Shown here: positions 1 through 7,408 of the stretch, piece by piece
How positions within the stretch are numbered: the first letter of the stretch is position 1
How the letters are laid out: each line of letters begins with the position of its first letter
Origin: Gordonia rubripertincta
Lineage (GTDB): Bacteria; Actinomycetota; Actinomycetes; Mycobacteriales; Mycobacteriaceae
Direction: 5' to 3'
Assembly: GCF_038024875.1 (NCBI RefSeq)
Contig: NZ_CP136136.1
Coordinates: forward strand, 1,240,001-1,304,000
Length of the DNA stretch: 64,000 bases
Position numbers and translations under genes: made by a program
Notes under the pieces: generated by a model
Databases searched by the model: none
Seen by the model: the letters and a program-made list of their open reading frames with translations, nothing else
Told to the model about the DNA's origin: nothing

Positions 1-725
1 ATGTCGTTGACCCCGTCTCTGTCGAGGCCACCGACAACCACTTCGCGGCAGCCAGCTTCACGTAGCCGAGAGAGGCCGTCGCGGGGGTGGTGCGCAGCGG
101 AGGACCATGCGAGAACAAATCTCGCCCGGGTCGGTGGTTCGAGAGAGAGGGTCGCGAGGGCCCGTTGATCGTTATCGGGTAGTCGTTGGCATTCGTCGAT
201 GGCTACGGTCAGCTCACAACCGAGCGCGGTTGCGACTTCATCGCACGCTCTAGCTAAGAACTTGACCATGTTCTGGTCACTGCGAGTCTTCAGGTCGCGG
301 CGCATATCAGCGGTGGGGTCCTGCCGGAGGCCCTTCACGAATGCGGTGAGGCCTTCGCCGGCGTGTTCACCCAGCCGCGCTTTGACCTGCGCCGACAGTT
401 CTTGGGCGACGGCTTTGGCCAGGCTCTTTCCGGTCTCAATAGCCATTTCCCTACTGGCGTTTTCGAGTCGTATCTGGATATGCCGCCACATGGTCGCGTC
501 GACCGTTGAGGCACTGAGTGCGGAGGCAAGGGCCTTGAGCACTGCAACCTGGAGTGCACCACCGTCCCAAGTACACGTGACTGGCGGTGGGGCGACGGTC
601 GAGTCTCGAGATTGTGCGCTCTGATACGCATGGAGAAGAGCTGTCTTGCCAGTGCCGGTGTCACCGGTGATGACCACAACTGGACTGGTCAGCGCCAAAA
701 GGCGTTGGAGTTCCGAGCGCCGCAT
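1..725 (-). CDS. P-loop (STAND/AAA-like) ATPase, 3' end beyond window
   Basis: The minus-strand frame stays open from about 920 to the left edge, so the C-terminus is missing. It has a clear Walker A (GDTGTGKT, residues 21-28 from the ATG at 725) followed by a helix ALLHAYQSA. A Walker B (LTVAIDEC) lies near residue 175, followed by a strand RFVLAWSS that resembles a sensor-1 position. This is the layout of STAND/AAA signalling or defence ATPases; the output domain is not visible. Starts at 725 (ATG), 728 or 731 (GTG) are possible. The frame continues upstream with protein-like sequence (RTQRRQAWASYTASEWWETH) but has no ATG, GTG or TTG before a stop near 920, so the 5' end may be damaged. Codon use is less GC-biased than in the neighbours and an IS lies 0.6 kb away, so this is probably accessory DNA. 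The ATPase call is firm; the biological role is unknown. Confidence 0.7.
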   Translation of the reverse strand, partial: MRRSELQRLLALTSPVVVITGDTGTGKTALLHAYQSAQSRDSTVAPPPVTCTWDGGALQVAVLKALASALSASTVDATMWRHIQIRLENASREMAIETGKSLAKAVAQELSAQVKARLGEHAGEGLTAFVKGLRQDPTADMRRDLKTRSDQNMVKFLARACDEVATALGCELTVAIDECQRLPDNDQRALATLSLEPPTRARFVLAWSSAAHHPRDGLSRLREAGCREVVVGGLDRDGVND

Positions 726-818
726 CACCACAGTATGCGTTTCCCACCACTCGCTGGCGGTGTAGCTGGCCCAGGCCTGTCGGCGTTGCGTACGGCTAGC
801 CCCCGTAGCATCGGGACC

Positions 819-1181
819 ATGTCCTTTGTGAACAAGCTCATAGGCTTCACGGGTAAGCAGGGTCGTTCGGGCGGTCAGCGCGATATGCCGAACGGCAACA
901 GCCCTGAAGGTGTGGACTTCTCAACTCTCGACAACTGCCCGTACTGCCTCGACTCGTTGCAGGGCTGGTGGTGTGTCTCCTGTGATGTGGAGTTCGTCCT
1001 CGAGGACGACAGCCTTATTGAGCGTCTGCTGTCGGCGCAAGGGCCCCGAGTGGAGCGTCGGTGCACGGGCTGTGATAGCCCCATGAAGCCCGGAAGCGAG
1101 TTCACCGCTGCGTGGGAAGACGGTGATAACGCCGATGCATACCTCACTTGCCCAGGTTGCGGCTACCAGAACCCTTTTTAG
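819..1181 (+). CDS. Small zinc-ribbon protein of unknown function
   Basis: A 120-residue protein. After a short basic N-terminus (MSFVNKLIGFTGKQ) it carries two paired-cysteine knuckles, CPYC and CVSC, and later CTGC and CPGC near the C-terminus. This is a double zinc-ribbon arrangement. No catalytic motif is visible and I do not recognise a named family. It is divergent from the ATPase gene and its first codons lie within the upstream extension of that gene's open frame, so only one of the two 5' ends can be fully right. An internal ATG at 885 is an alternative start that removes most of the conflict. It may be a phage- or island-type accessory protein; no function can be assigned. Confidence 0.6.
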   Translation: MSFVNKLIGFTGKQGRSGGQRDMPNGNSPEGVDFSTLDNCPYCLDSLQGWWCVSCDVEFVLEDDSLIERLLSAQGPRVERRCTGCDSPMKPGSEFTAAWEDGDNADAYLTCPGCGYQNPF

Positions 1182-1396
1182 TACGGAAACTAGAACATCT
1201 TCGTGTGCCCCGTCTCCGCTACCGGGATCTCCCCGCTGCCCATCGATGCAGGGGTAGGTGAGTCGTAAACGACGACACGCTGGCCCGGGTGCTCTCGCTG
1301 TTCCGCCACGGCTCCACTGCAACTGGCGTGTCCCCCGTAAACCGGTCCGGTTGGTTTTAGAGTCCTGATTGCCCTGTTGAGGGCAGAGAAGGGACG

Positions 1397-1687
1397 ATGA
1401 GGATCATGGCAGGACGCAAGCGCCACTCGGCAGAGGACATTGTGCGCAAGTTGCGCCGGGCTGACGAGTTGGCGGCGCAGGGCAAGACCGGCGAGGAGAT
1501 CGCCGCCGACCTCGAGGTGTCGGCAGCCACCTTGTACAACTGGCGCCGCCAGTACGGCGGCATGGACGGTGACGCGGCCAAGGAGCTCAAGGAGCTGCGT
1601 GAGCAGAACGGCCGGCTCAAGCGCCTGCTCGCCGATGCCGAGTTGGAGAAGGACGCGCTACGGGAGATCGCCAAGGGAAAATTCTGA
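1397..1687 (+). CDS. IS3-family transposase OrfA (helix-turn-helix)
   Basis: A 96-residue protein that supplies DNA binding for the transposase. The N-terminal half is a transposase-8 type helix-turn-helix (HSAEDIVRKLRRADELAAQG, then ATLYNWRRQYGG). The C-terminal half is a leucine-rich coiled coil (LKELREQNGRLKRLLADAEL) used for multimerisation in this family. A purine-rich AAGGGA precedes the ATG at 1397; ATG 1406 is an alternative start. The last codons run through the AAAA slippery run at 1678-1681, where a -1 slip joins the OrfB frame, so the functional transposase is probably the OrfAB fusion. Confidence 0.88.
   Translation: MRIMAGRKRHSAEDIVRKLRRADELAAQGKTGEEIAADLEVSAATLYNWRRQYGGMDGDAAKELKELREQNGRLKRLLADAELEKDALREIAKGKF
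1678..1681 (+). other. Probable -1 programmed frameshift site of the IS
   Basis: An A4 run (GGGAAAATTC context) lies six bases before the OrfA stop codon. OrfB is in the -1 frame relative to OrfA and is open from before this point (reading ILSPTAKRAAIDM into the first OrfB methionine). A slip here would fuse OrfA to the full catalytic domain, the normal mode of transposase expression in IS3 elements. The site is seen; its use is inferred from the family. Confidence 0.6.
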
Positions 1688-1716
1688 GCCCAACCGCCAA
1701 ACGCGCCGCCATCGAC

Positions 1717-2550
1717 ATGCTCAAAGACGTGATGAACATGTCAGAACGCAAGGCGTGCAGGGTAGTTGGGCTTGCTCGTTCAGCGTATCGTCAACTGCCG
1801 CAAGCGCACACCCCGGCTGACCCGGATGCTGGCCTGCGCCAGCAGCTACGAACCTACGCCCGTCAGAATTCTCGCCACGGGTTCCGTCGGGCGTGGGCCT
1901 GGCTGCGTTTCGACGAAGGCGACACCGTGAACAAGAAGAAGGTCCACCGGCTGTGGAAGGAAGAAGGATTGCAGGTGCGCCGGGCGCCGCGGCGTAAACG
2001 GGCCGGCCAGTCGTCGGTGCCGATTGCCACCGCGGACGCACCGAAAGTGGTGTGGGCATTGGACTTTCAGTTCGACTCGACCGTGGATGGCAAGAAGGTC
2101 AAGATCGCATCGATGGTCGATGAACACACCCGGATGTCGCTGCTCAACATTGTGGATCGCTCGATCGCCGCCGACCGGTTGATCGAGGAGTTGAAGAAGA
2201 CCTTCGCGATCTGGGGTGGCCCACCGAAGGTGCTGCGCATGGACAACGGCCCTGAGTTCATCTCTGAGGCCCTCCAGACGTTCTGTGCAGGGTCGGTGGG
2301 GATTTCCTACATTCCGCCCGGCACACCGTGGAACAACGGGTTCATCGAGTCGTTCAACAACCGGTTGCGCGACGAGTGTTTGAACCGCAACTGCTGGCCC
2401 ACCCTGTTGGAGGCCCGCGTGGTCATCGAAGACTTCAAAGACGACCACAACCACCGACACCGCCACTCAGCGCTGGGCTACAAGACCCCGGCCGAGTACG
2501 CTGCCCGATGCACCCACCAGCACCACCCCGTGGGCTGCGAGATCGACTGA
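1717..2550 (+). CDS. IS3-family transposase OrfB (DDE integrase core)
   Basis: A 277-residue frame from its first ATG, normally translated as the C-terminal part of OrfAB. It has an HTH_21-type segment (RHGFRRAWAWLR) and then an rve catalytic core. The acidic triad is Asp116 (WALDFQFD), Asp176 (MDNGPEF) and Glu211 (FIESFNNRLRDE), a D-D-35-E spacing typical of IS3. The C-terminal NHRHRHSALGYKTPAEY motif is also diagnostic. All three acidic residues are present and no premature stop is seen, so the enzyme should be functional. It cuts and joins the element ends through the inverted repeats at 1329 and 2604. Confidence 0.9.
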   Translation: MLKDVMNMSERKACRVVGLARSAYRQLPQAHTPADPDAGLRQQLRTYARQNSRHGFRRAWAWLRFDEGDTVNKKKVHRLWKEEGLQVRRAPRRKRAGQSSVPIATADAPKVVWALDFQFDSTVDGKKVKIASMVDEHTRMSLLNIVDRSIAADRLIEELKKTFAIWGGPPKVLRMDNGPEFISEALQTFCAGSVGISYIPPGTPWNNGFIESFNNRLRDECLNRNCWPTLLEARVVIEDFKDDHNHRHRHSALGYKTPAEYAARCTHQHHPVGCEID

Positions 2551-2604
2551 CCGACCGCAAGTAAGAACTGGCTCTAGGACCGACTGGACCGGTTATCGGG
2601 GACC

Positions 2605-2880
2605 TGCCAGTCGGTCTGGTGCATCCGCGTCCGCCCCGGTCATCGCAAGAAGGGGATCTCACATGCTCTCCTCCATGGCGCGGTCGAGTTCGCCCGGTCG
2701 AACGGGGCGCCGGCCATCGAGGGGTACCCGGTCGACAACCGAGGCGAGAAGGTCGATCTCACCATGGCGTATGTCGGTACCCGCGGGTTGTTCGAGAAGG
2801 GCGGCTTCACAAAGGTTGCCGACACCGATTCGGTGCTGAACGGATTCCCGCGGGTCTTGATGCGCAAGCCGTTGGGGTGA
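2605..2880 (+). pseudogene. GNAT acetyltransferase, C-terminal remnant
   Basis: From the right edge of the IS an open frame reads CQSVWCIRVRPGHRKKGISH, then HALLHGAVEFARSNGAPAIE, and ends GFPRVLMRKPLG-stop. RPGHRKKGISHALL is the acetyl-CoA-binding motif A of the GNAT fold, and the rest matches the last strands and helices. The N-terminal half is missing and no start codon or ribosome site precedes the homology. It is therefore a remnant cut by the IS. A simple insertion would leave the 5' half at the left side of the IS, where it is not seen, so a deletion or rearrangement next to the element is inferred. Confidence 0.75.
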
Positions 2881-2883
2881 GGG

Positions 2884-2926
2884 TGGTTTCGACACGGCTC
2901 GTCGCAGGCTCCCCGCCTACTCAACC
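2884..2926. repeat. Intergenic palindromic repeat (TTTCGACACGGCTCG type)
   Basis: The stretch reads GGTTTCGACACGGCTCGTCG, then a GC-rich middle ending CTACTCAACC. This layout (TTTCGA-CACGG, inverted GC core, CTACTCAACC) resembles a short repeat I have seen often in intergenic DNA of high-GC actinobacteria. It sits between the acetyltransferase remnant and the DUF429 gene and overlaps the DUF429 stop codon. Only one copy was found in this window. Confidence 0.4.
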
Positions 2927-3670
2927 GGCAGAGATGAGCTCGGGCAGCTCGCAGTTCGGGACGTGGATCCAGCCCTCGCGCAACGCGACCGGCCGGTCGT
3001 CCGCGGACGGTGGCGTCGTGAAGCCCAGCTCCGCAGCGCGGGCGATCAGCGCGGTGACGACGGCGTCGAATGCGTCGTCATCGCTGCGCATCTGGCTGTG
3101 TTGATCACCGAGCTCCAGCCACGGCGCGGCCGTACGTAGCGCATCGACGAGTTCGGTCAGCACAGTGCGGTTGGCAGCGCGCTTGTAACCGCGCGAGGTG
3201 AGCCCCCAACGCCGCAGCGCCCCGGCGGGATATGCCTCGACGGCCCAGCCCTCGACACGATTCCCGACGCTCAGGTCGGCGAGGAGACCCGCGCAGCGGA
3301 AGGCGACGTGGGCGATCTGATCGGCGGACACGCTGAGCGGTCGACCGAGTCCGGCTTCGATGATCCAGAGGTCGGTTCGACGCAGCGCGAGGGGGCGTCG
3401 ATTCGCTATGTCGTCGAGCTTGCGGCCGGCACTCAGATGTTCACGGTGATGTGCGACAAGGAATTCCACGAAGCCATCGGGCCAGCCGAAGGGTGAGTCG
3501 ATGCCGATGCGCGTCGCTCCGTCGACGAGGCGTCGGATCTCGGCGTCGTCGGCTCCGACGACCAGTTCCACCAGCTCGGCCCGGTCGTCGAACCAGTCGA
3601 GGACCGCGACCGCGGTCTTGGCCGGCGATGCGGACAGGTCGACACCGACCGTCCGCATCGCCGGGGTCAC
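2921..3670 (-). CDS. DUF429 family protein
   Basis: A 249-residue protein whose N-terminus (RTVGVDLSASPAKTAVAVLD) and central IGIDSPFGWP motif match DUF429, an RNase H-like-fold family of unknown biochemical role. An acidic DDDAFDAVVTALIAR helix near the C-terminus is also family-typical. The start is GTG 3670, two bases after the stop of the upstream trpB-like gene; ATG 3658 is an alternative. The spacing suggests co-transcription with the TrpB2 gene. The conserved Asp of GVDLS and the DDDAFDA acidic residues could form a nuclease-like metal site, which is inference only. Confidence 0.75.
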   Translation of the reverse strand: MTPAMRTVGVDLSASPAKTAVAVLDWFDDRAELVELVVGADDAEIRRLVDGATRIGIDSPFGWPDGFVEFLVAHHREHLSAGRKLDDIANRRPLALRRTDLWIIEAGLGRPLSVSADQIAHVAFRCAGLLADLSVGNRVEGWAVEAYPAGALRRWGLTSRGYKRAANRTVLTELVDALRTAAPWLELGDQHSQMRSDDDAFDAVVTALIARAAELGFTTPPSADDRPVALREGWIHVPNCELPELISAG

Positions 3671-3672
3671 GA

Positions 3673-4974
3673 TCAGAAGTTGCCGTCGAGGAATTCCGCA
3701 TAGGCGGGCAGATCGAGCTGGCCGTGGCCGGACAGGCCGATGACCACGACCTCTTCCTTGTCACTGTCGGCGACGTGGGCAGCACAGGCCGCGATCGCGT
3801 GAGTGGACTCCGGGGCCGGGACGATGCCCTGCGCCCGGGCGAACTGCACGCCCGCGGCGAAGGCGTCGTGCTGCGTGATGGCGACGCCCTCGACCAGTCC
3901 GAGCTCCACGGTGTGGCTCAGCGCCGGCGCCATGCCGTGGTAGCGCAGACCACCGGCATGGATCGGGTCCGGAACGAAATCCATTCCGAGCGTGTGCATC
4001 TTGAGCAGCGGGGTGAGGCCTGCGACGTCCCCGTGGTCGTAGCGGTACTCGCCCTGCGTGATCGACGGGCAGGCAGCGGGCTCGGCGGCGACCACGCGCG
4101 GGTTCGACCGTCCGTGCAGCTTCTCCCGGAGGAACGGGAACGAGAGACCGGCGAGATTCGAACCGCCTCCGGCGCAACCGAAGACGACGTCCGCGCCGCC
4201 GGCCTCGACGGCGTTGAGCTGCTCGACGGCCTCCTGGCCGATGACGCTCTGATGCAGCACGACGTGGTTGAGCACGCTGCCCAGGGCGTAGCGGGTGTCG
4301 GGGTCGGAGGCGGCCACCTCGACCGCCTCGCTGACGGCCATGCCGAGGCTGCCGGTGGTGTTCGGATCCTTGGCGAGCATCGCGCGACCCGATTCGGTGA
4401 GGTCCGACGGGCTCGGGTGGATGGTGCCGCCGTAGGTGCGGATCAGGAAGCCGCGGTACGGCTTCGAGCTGTACGAGGCGCGGACCTGCCACACCTCTAC
4501 GTCGATCCCGAACTGCGCGCCGGCGAAGGCGAGTGCGCTGCCCCACTGGCCGGCGCCGGTCTCGGTCGTCAGCTTGGTGACGCCGTCGATGCTGTTGTAG
4601 TAGGCCTGTGCGACAGCGGAATTGGTCTTGTGGCTGCCGACCGGGCTGACACCCTCGTACTTGACGTAGATGCGCGCCTTGGTGTTGAGCGCCTCCTCGA
4701 ACCGGCGGGCACGGATCAGCGGCGACGGACGCCACATCTTGTAGATCTCGCGGACCGGCTCGGGGATCTCGATGTAGGTCGCGCTGGAGACCTCCTGCGC
4801 GATGAGCCCGCTGGGGAACAGTGCGGCCAGGTCCTCGGGGCCCACCGGCTCCTTGGTGCCCGGGTGCAGGTGCGGGGGAATCGGTGTCTCGAGCTCGGCG
4901 GCGAGGTTGTACCAGTGCGTCGGCACACCGACCGTCACCAGATCGGGATTGGTGGCGTCTACTTGCGTCGTCAT
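3673..4974 (-). CDS. TrpB2-type tryptophan synthase beta-like PLP enzyme
   Basis: A 433-residue fold-type II PLP enzyme. The PLP lysine is Lys116 in PVGSHKTNSA, and the phosphate-binding glycine loop is GCAGGGSN. The long N-terminal extension (THWYNLAAELETPIPPHLHP) and the length mark the TrpB2 class rather than the canonical trpA-coupled TrpB. TrpB2 enzymes condense serine with indole, often as stand-alone indole-salvage enzymes. No trpA or other trp gene is nearby, which fits that role. It starts 57 bp after the response regulator gene and is followed at 2 bp by DUF429. Family assignment is strong; the substrate in vivo is not shown. Confidence 0.88.
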   Translation of the reverse strand: MTTQVDATNPDLVTVGVPTHWYNLAAELETPIPPHLHPGTKEPVGPEDLAALFPSGLIAQEVSSATYIEIPEPVREIYKMWRPSPLIRARRFEEALNTKARIYVKYEGVSPVGSHKTNSAVAQAYYNSIDGVTKLTTETGAGQWGSALAFAGAQFGIDVEVWQVRASYSSKPYRGFLIRTYGGTIHPSPSDLTESGRAMLAKDPNTTGSLGMAVSEAVEVAASDPDTRYALGSVLNHVVLHQSVIGQEAVEQLNAVEAGGADVVFGCAGGGSNLAGLSFPFLREKLHGRSNPRVVAAEPAACPSITQGEYRYDHGDVAGLTPLLKMHTLGMDFVPDPIHAGGLRYHGMAPALSHTVELGLVEGVAITQHDAFAAGVQFARAQGIVPAPESTHAIAACAAHVADSDKEEVVVIGLSGHGQLDLPAYAEFLDGNF

Positions 4975-5031
4975 GGGTTGACACTCTAGTGCGCGAGGTC
5001 GGCGGCGTACCCCGCCCGCGGCATTATCTGG

Positions 5032-5700
5032 TCACGATTTGGGGCGCCGATATTCCTGGCGGGGTCGGCCGGTGGTTCCATACTGCAGCGACATCCGCAG
5101 TCGACCGGCGGCGACGAGATTGGCCAGATGCCGACGAGCCGTCGGTACGGCGATCCCGACCGCCCGCGACACGTCGTCGGCGAACAGCGCGGTGTCGGGA
5201 TCGACGAAGAGGTCGAGGATGCGTTGCTCCGTCGGCGACCCGGATTCCGACCGCTCCACCGCGCGGGTGCCGAAGCGCAGGGCGGACAGCGCGGCGTCGA
5301 CCGCATGCTGGTCGACGTTCTCGCCGCTGAGGACGCGCCGGTACTGCGCGTAGCCGGCGAGACGACGAGCGAGGTCGGCGTCGTCGAAGGGCTTGATCAG
5401 GTAGGCCAGCGCACCGGCGCGCATCGCGGTCCGGACGGCGGCCGCGTCGGTCTCGGCGCCGACGATGAAACAGTCGCAGTCGAGTTCGGCGACCAGGTCG
5501 ATGCCGGATCCGTCCGGGAGGTAGACGTCGAGGAGTGCGAGGTCGATGTCGGGATGATCGATGAATGCCCGGCGCGCCTCGGCGACACTGCCGACTCGTG
5601 CCCGGACGCTGAAGCCGCGCACGGCGTCGACGATCGTCGAATGCAGTGCGGCAACCCGGAAATCGTCGTCGACGATGAGGACCCCCAGATCCTCACTCAT
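5032..5700 (-). CDS. CitB/DcuR-type response regulator
   Basis: A 222-residue regulator. The receiver domain (residues 5-120) has the acidic pocket VDDD at 11-13, phospho-acceptor Asp58 (LLDVYLPDGSG) and Lys103 (YLIKPF). The C-terminal part is a winged-helix/HTH (ADDVSRAVGIAVPTARRHLA), as in regulators of citrate and C4-dicarboxylate metabolism. Its start overlaps the stop of the histidine kinase gene by 8 bp, so the pair is translationally coupled. It probably controls the citMHS-like transporter at the head of this operon through the ATGTGG/CCACAT repeats upstream of it. Confidence 0.88.
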   Translation of the reverse strand: MSEDLGVLIVDDDFRVAALHSTIVDAVRGFSVRARVGSVAEARRAFIDHPDIDLALLDVYLPDGSGIDLVAELDCDCFIVGAETDAAAVRTAMRAGALAYLIKPFDDADLARRLAGYAQYRRVLSGENVDQHAVDAALSALRFGTRAVERSESGSPTEQRILDLFVDPDTALFADDVSRAVGIAVPTARRHLANLVAAGRLRMSLQYGTTGRPRQEYRRPKS

Positions 5701-7354
5701 TGCTGCTCACTCCCTCGGCGGACTCCACGGGCGCGATGACGCCCGGAAGCCGGGCGACGAAGAGTGCGCCAGGCGGATCATGCTCCGGTGTCGGCGACCG
5801 TTCGCCACCGGGGTCGGCAACCCACAGGTCTCCCCCGATCCGGCGCGCGACCTGTCGGGCGAGGGCCAGCCCCATTCCCCGGCCGCCGGGCACGTGGTCG
5901 CCCGGTTTGGTGGTGGTTCCTTCGGCGAAGACCTCGTCGGGGTCGTCGAAGGAGATGCCCGGACCGGAATCGCCGACCGATACGAACAGGGTGTCGCCGT
6001 CGGCGATCACCTCGACCTCGACGATCCCATCGGCCTGCCCGCTTGCTGCCTCGAGTGCATTGTCGATGAGGTTGCCGACGACGGTGGTCGCGACGACGGG
6101 TTCGGTGAGTGTGCCTTGCAGCCAGGTCTGGTCACCGAGGCGGAGCGTCACGCGGCGTTCGCGCGCGTGGGCGGCTTTCGCGTCGAGGAAGGCATGGAGG
6201 TGTGGTTCGCGGACGTTGTCGAGTCCGTCGAGCATGGCCCCGTCGGGGCCGGTCCCGGACAGTTCTTCGAGGTAGGCGAGCGCTTCGTCCGCGTGACCGT
6301 GTCGAAGTAGTCCGGCGAGGACATGCATGCGGTTCGCGGTTTCGTGCCGCTGCGCGCGGAGGGCGGCGCCCATCGATCGGATCGAGTCGACCTCGCGGCT
6401 GAGGGCCTCGACGTCGGTGCGGTCGATGACCGAGAGGACCATGCCGAGGTCGCGACCGTCGGCGTGCACCCGGTGGGAGCTGACGAGGACGACGCGGTCG
6501 CCGACCGTGGCGGCGAGGGGTTCGTCGGTGGGTGAGTCCAGGACTGCGGCGACACGCGGGGTGAGGCCGAGGTCGGCGGCCGCGGTACCCGCAGGGGGGT
6601 CGATGTCGAGGAGCGCGCGGGCCTTGTCGTTGACGACCCGGACGATCCCGTCGGCGTCGACGGCCAGCACGCCGTCGGCCATCGCGTGCAGGACAGCACC
6701 CTGTTCGCGGACGAGCTCGGCGAGTTCGTCGGATTCCAGGCCGAGGGTGAGCTTGCGCCAGCGCCGGGCCAGCATGACCGAACCGAGCGCGCCTATGCCC
6801 AGTGCGGTCAGCGCGAGGAGCGTCGTGGCGACGATGTCACTCCGGGTCTCTCTGGCCAGCCGTTCCGTCGAGACGCCGACGCTGACGAAGCCCACGATGC
6901 GACCGCCGGGGTCGAAGATCGGGACCTTCGCCCGGACCGACTCGCCGAGCGTGCCACGATCGGTCGCGACGTCGTCGGAACCGGCCAGCGCCTTCGACGG
7001 GTCGGTCGACACCGGTTTGGCCAGTTCCGCGACCTCGGGGTGGGCGAGGCGAATTCCCTGATCGTTGCCGATGACGACGAACAATGCGCCGGTCCGAGCC
7101 CGGACCGCGGCCGCCTGGCGTTGCAGCGGGCCGTCGACGAGCTCGCCCGCGTCGACGCCTCGACCCTGTTGGGCGGCCACCGCCACGCGGACGTCGGTGT
7201 CGGCAGCCACCGACCGGGCGATGGCGAGGGCTCGCTGGGCGTACTCGTCGCGGACACGGTCGTCGGCCCCGGCGATGACGAGACCGAACCCGACCGCGAG
7301 GCTGACCGCGAGGACAGCGAGCTGCAACAGCAGCACCTGCGTCCGTAAACGCAT
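5693..7354 (-). CDS. CitA/DcuS-type sensor histidine kinase
   Basis: A 553-residue membrane sensor. TM1 is at residues 8-29, followed by an extracytoplasmic PAS-like ligand domain (about 30-172), TM2 at 174-196, a cytoplasmic PAS (AMADGVLAVDADGIVRVVND) and the kinase core. His337 in AQRHETANRMHVLAGLL is the phosphorylated residue; this HETANR form is typical of the CitA/DcuS/MalK group. The ATPase domain has an N-box (GNLIDNALEA) and a G1 box (SDSGPGIS-like). Ligands in this family are citrate or C4-dicarboxylates. It lies between the CitMHS transporter and its response regulator, which supports a citrate sensor. Confidence 0.9.
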   Translation of the reverse strand: MRLRTQVLLLQLAVLAVSLAVGFGLVIAGADDRVRDEYAQRALAIARSVAADTDVRVAVAAQQGRGVDAGELVDGPLQRQAAAVRARTGALFVVIGNDQGIRLAHPEVAELAKPVSTDPSKALAGSDDVATDRGTLGESVRAKVPIFDPGGRIVGFVSVGVSTERLARETRSDIVATTLLALTALGIGALGSVMLARRWRKLTLGLESDELAELVREQGAVLHAMADGVLAVDADGIVRVVNDKARALLDIDPPAGTAAADLGLTPRVAAVLDSPTDEPLAATVGDRVVLVSSHRVHADGRDLGMVLSVIDRTDVEALSREVDSIRSMGAALRAQRHETANRMHVLAGLLRHGHADEALAYLEELSGTGPDGAMLDGLDNVREPHLHAFLDAKAAHARERRVTLRLGDQTWLQGTLTEPVVATTVVGNLIDNALEAASGQADGIVEVEVIADGDTLFVSVGDSGPGISFDDPDEVFAEGTTTKPGDHVPGGRGMGLALARQVARRIGGDLWVADPGGERSPTPEHDPPGALFVARLPGVIAPVESAEGVSSNE

Positions 7355-7408
7355 GACGTCAGCCTAGTGGCGGCGCTGATTCCAGCGCCGCCACCGACAT
7401 CGATCCGC

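Larger units (their letters stand above)
1329..2604 (+). mobile_element. IS3-family insertion sequence
   Basis: About 1.28 kb bounded by imperfect inverted repeats. The left end starts TGTCCCCCGTAAACCGGTCC at 1329. The right end, read inward from about 2604, is GGTCCCCGATAACCGGTCC, and similarity continues inward to a shared TAGAG near 1360 and 2573. It encodes the usual two overlapping frames, a helix-turn-helix OrfA and a DDE OrfB, joined by a -1 frameshift site. Both frames are intact, so the element may be active. No clear 3-bp target duplication is visible. The right flank begins in the middle of an acetyltransferase gene, and the matching 5' half is not at the left flank. Ends are uncertain by one or two bases. 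Confidence 0.85.

Noticed and set aside
1320..2612. A target-site duplication flanking the IS
   Set aside because: No clear 3-bp direct repeat at the inferred ends; a deletion next to the element may have removed one side.
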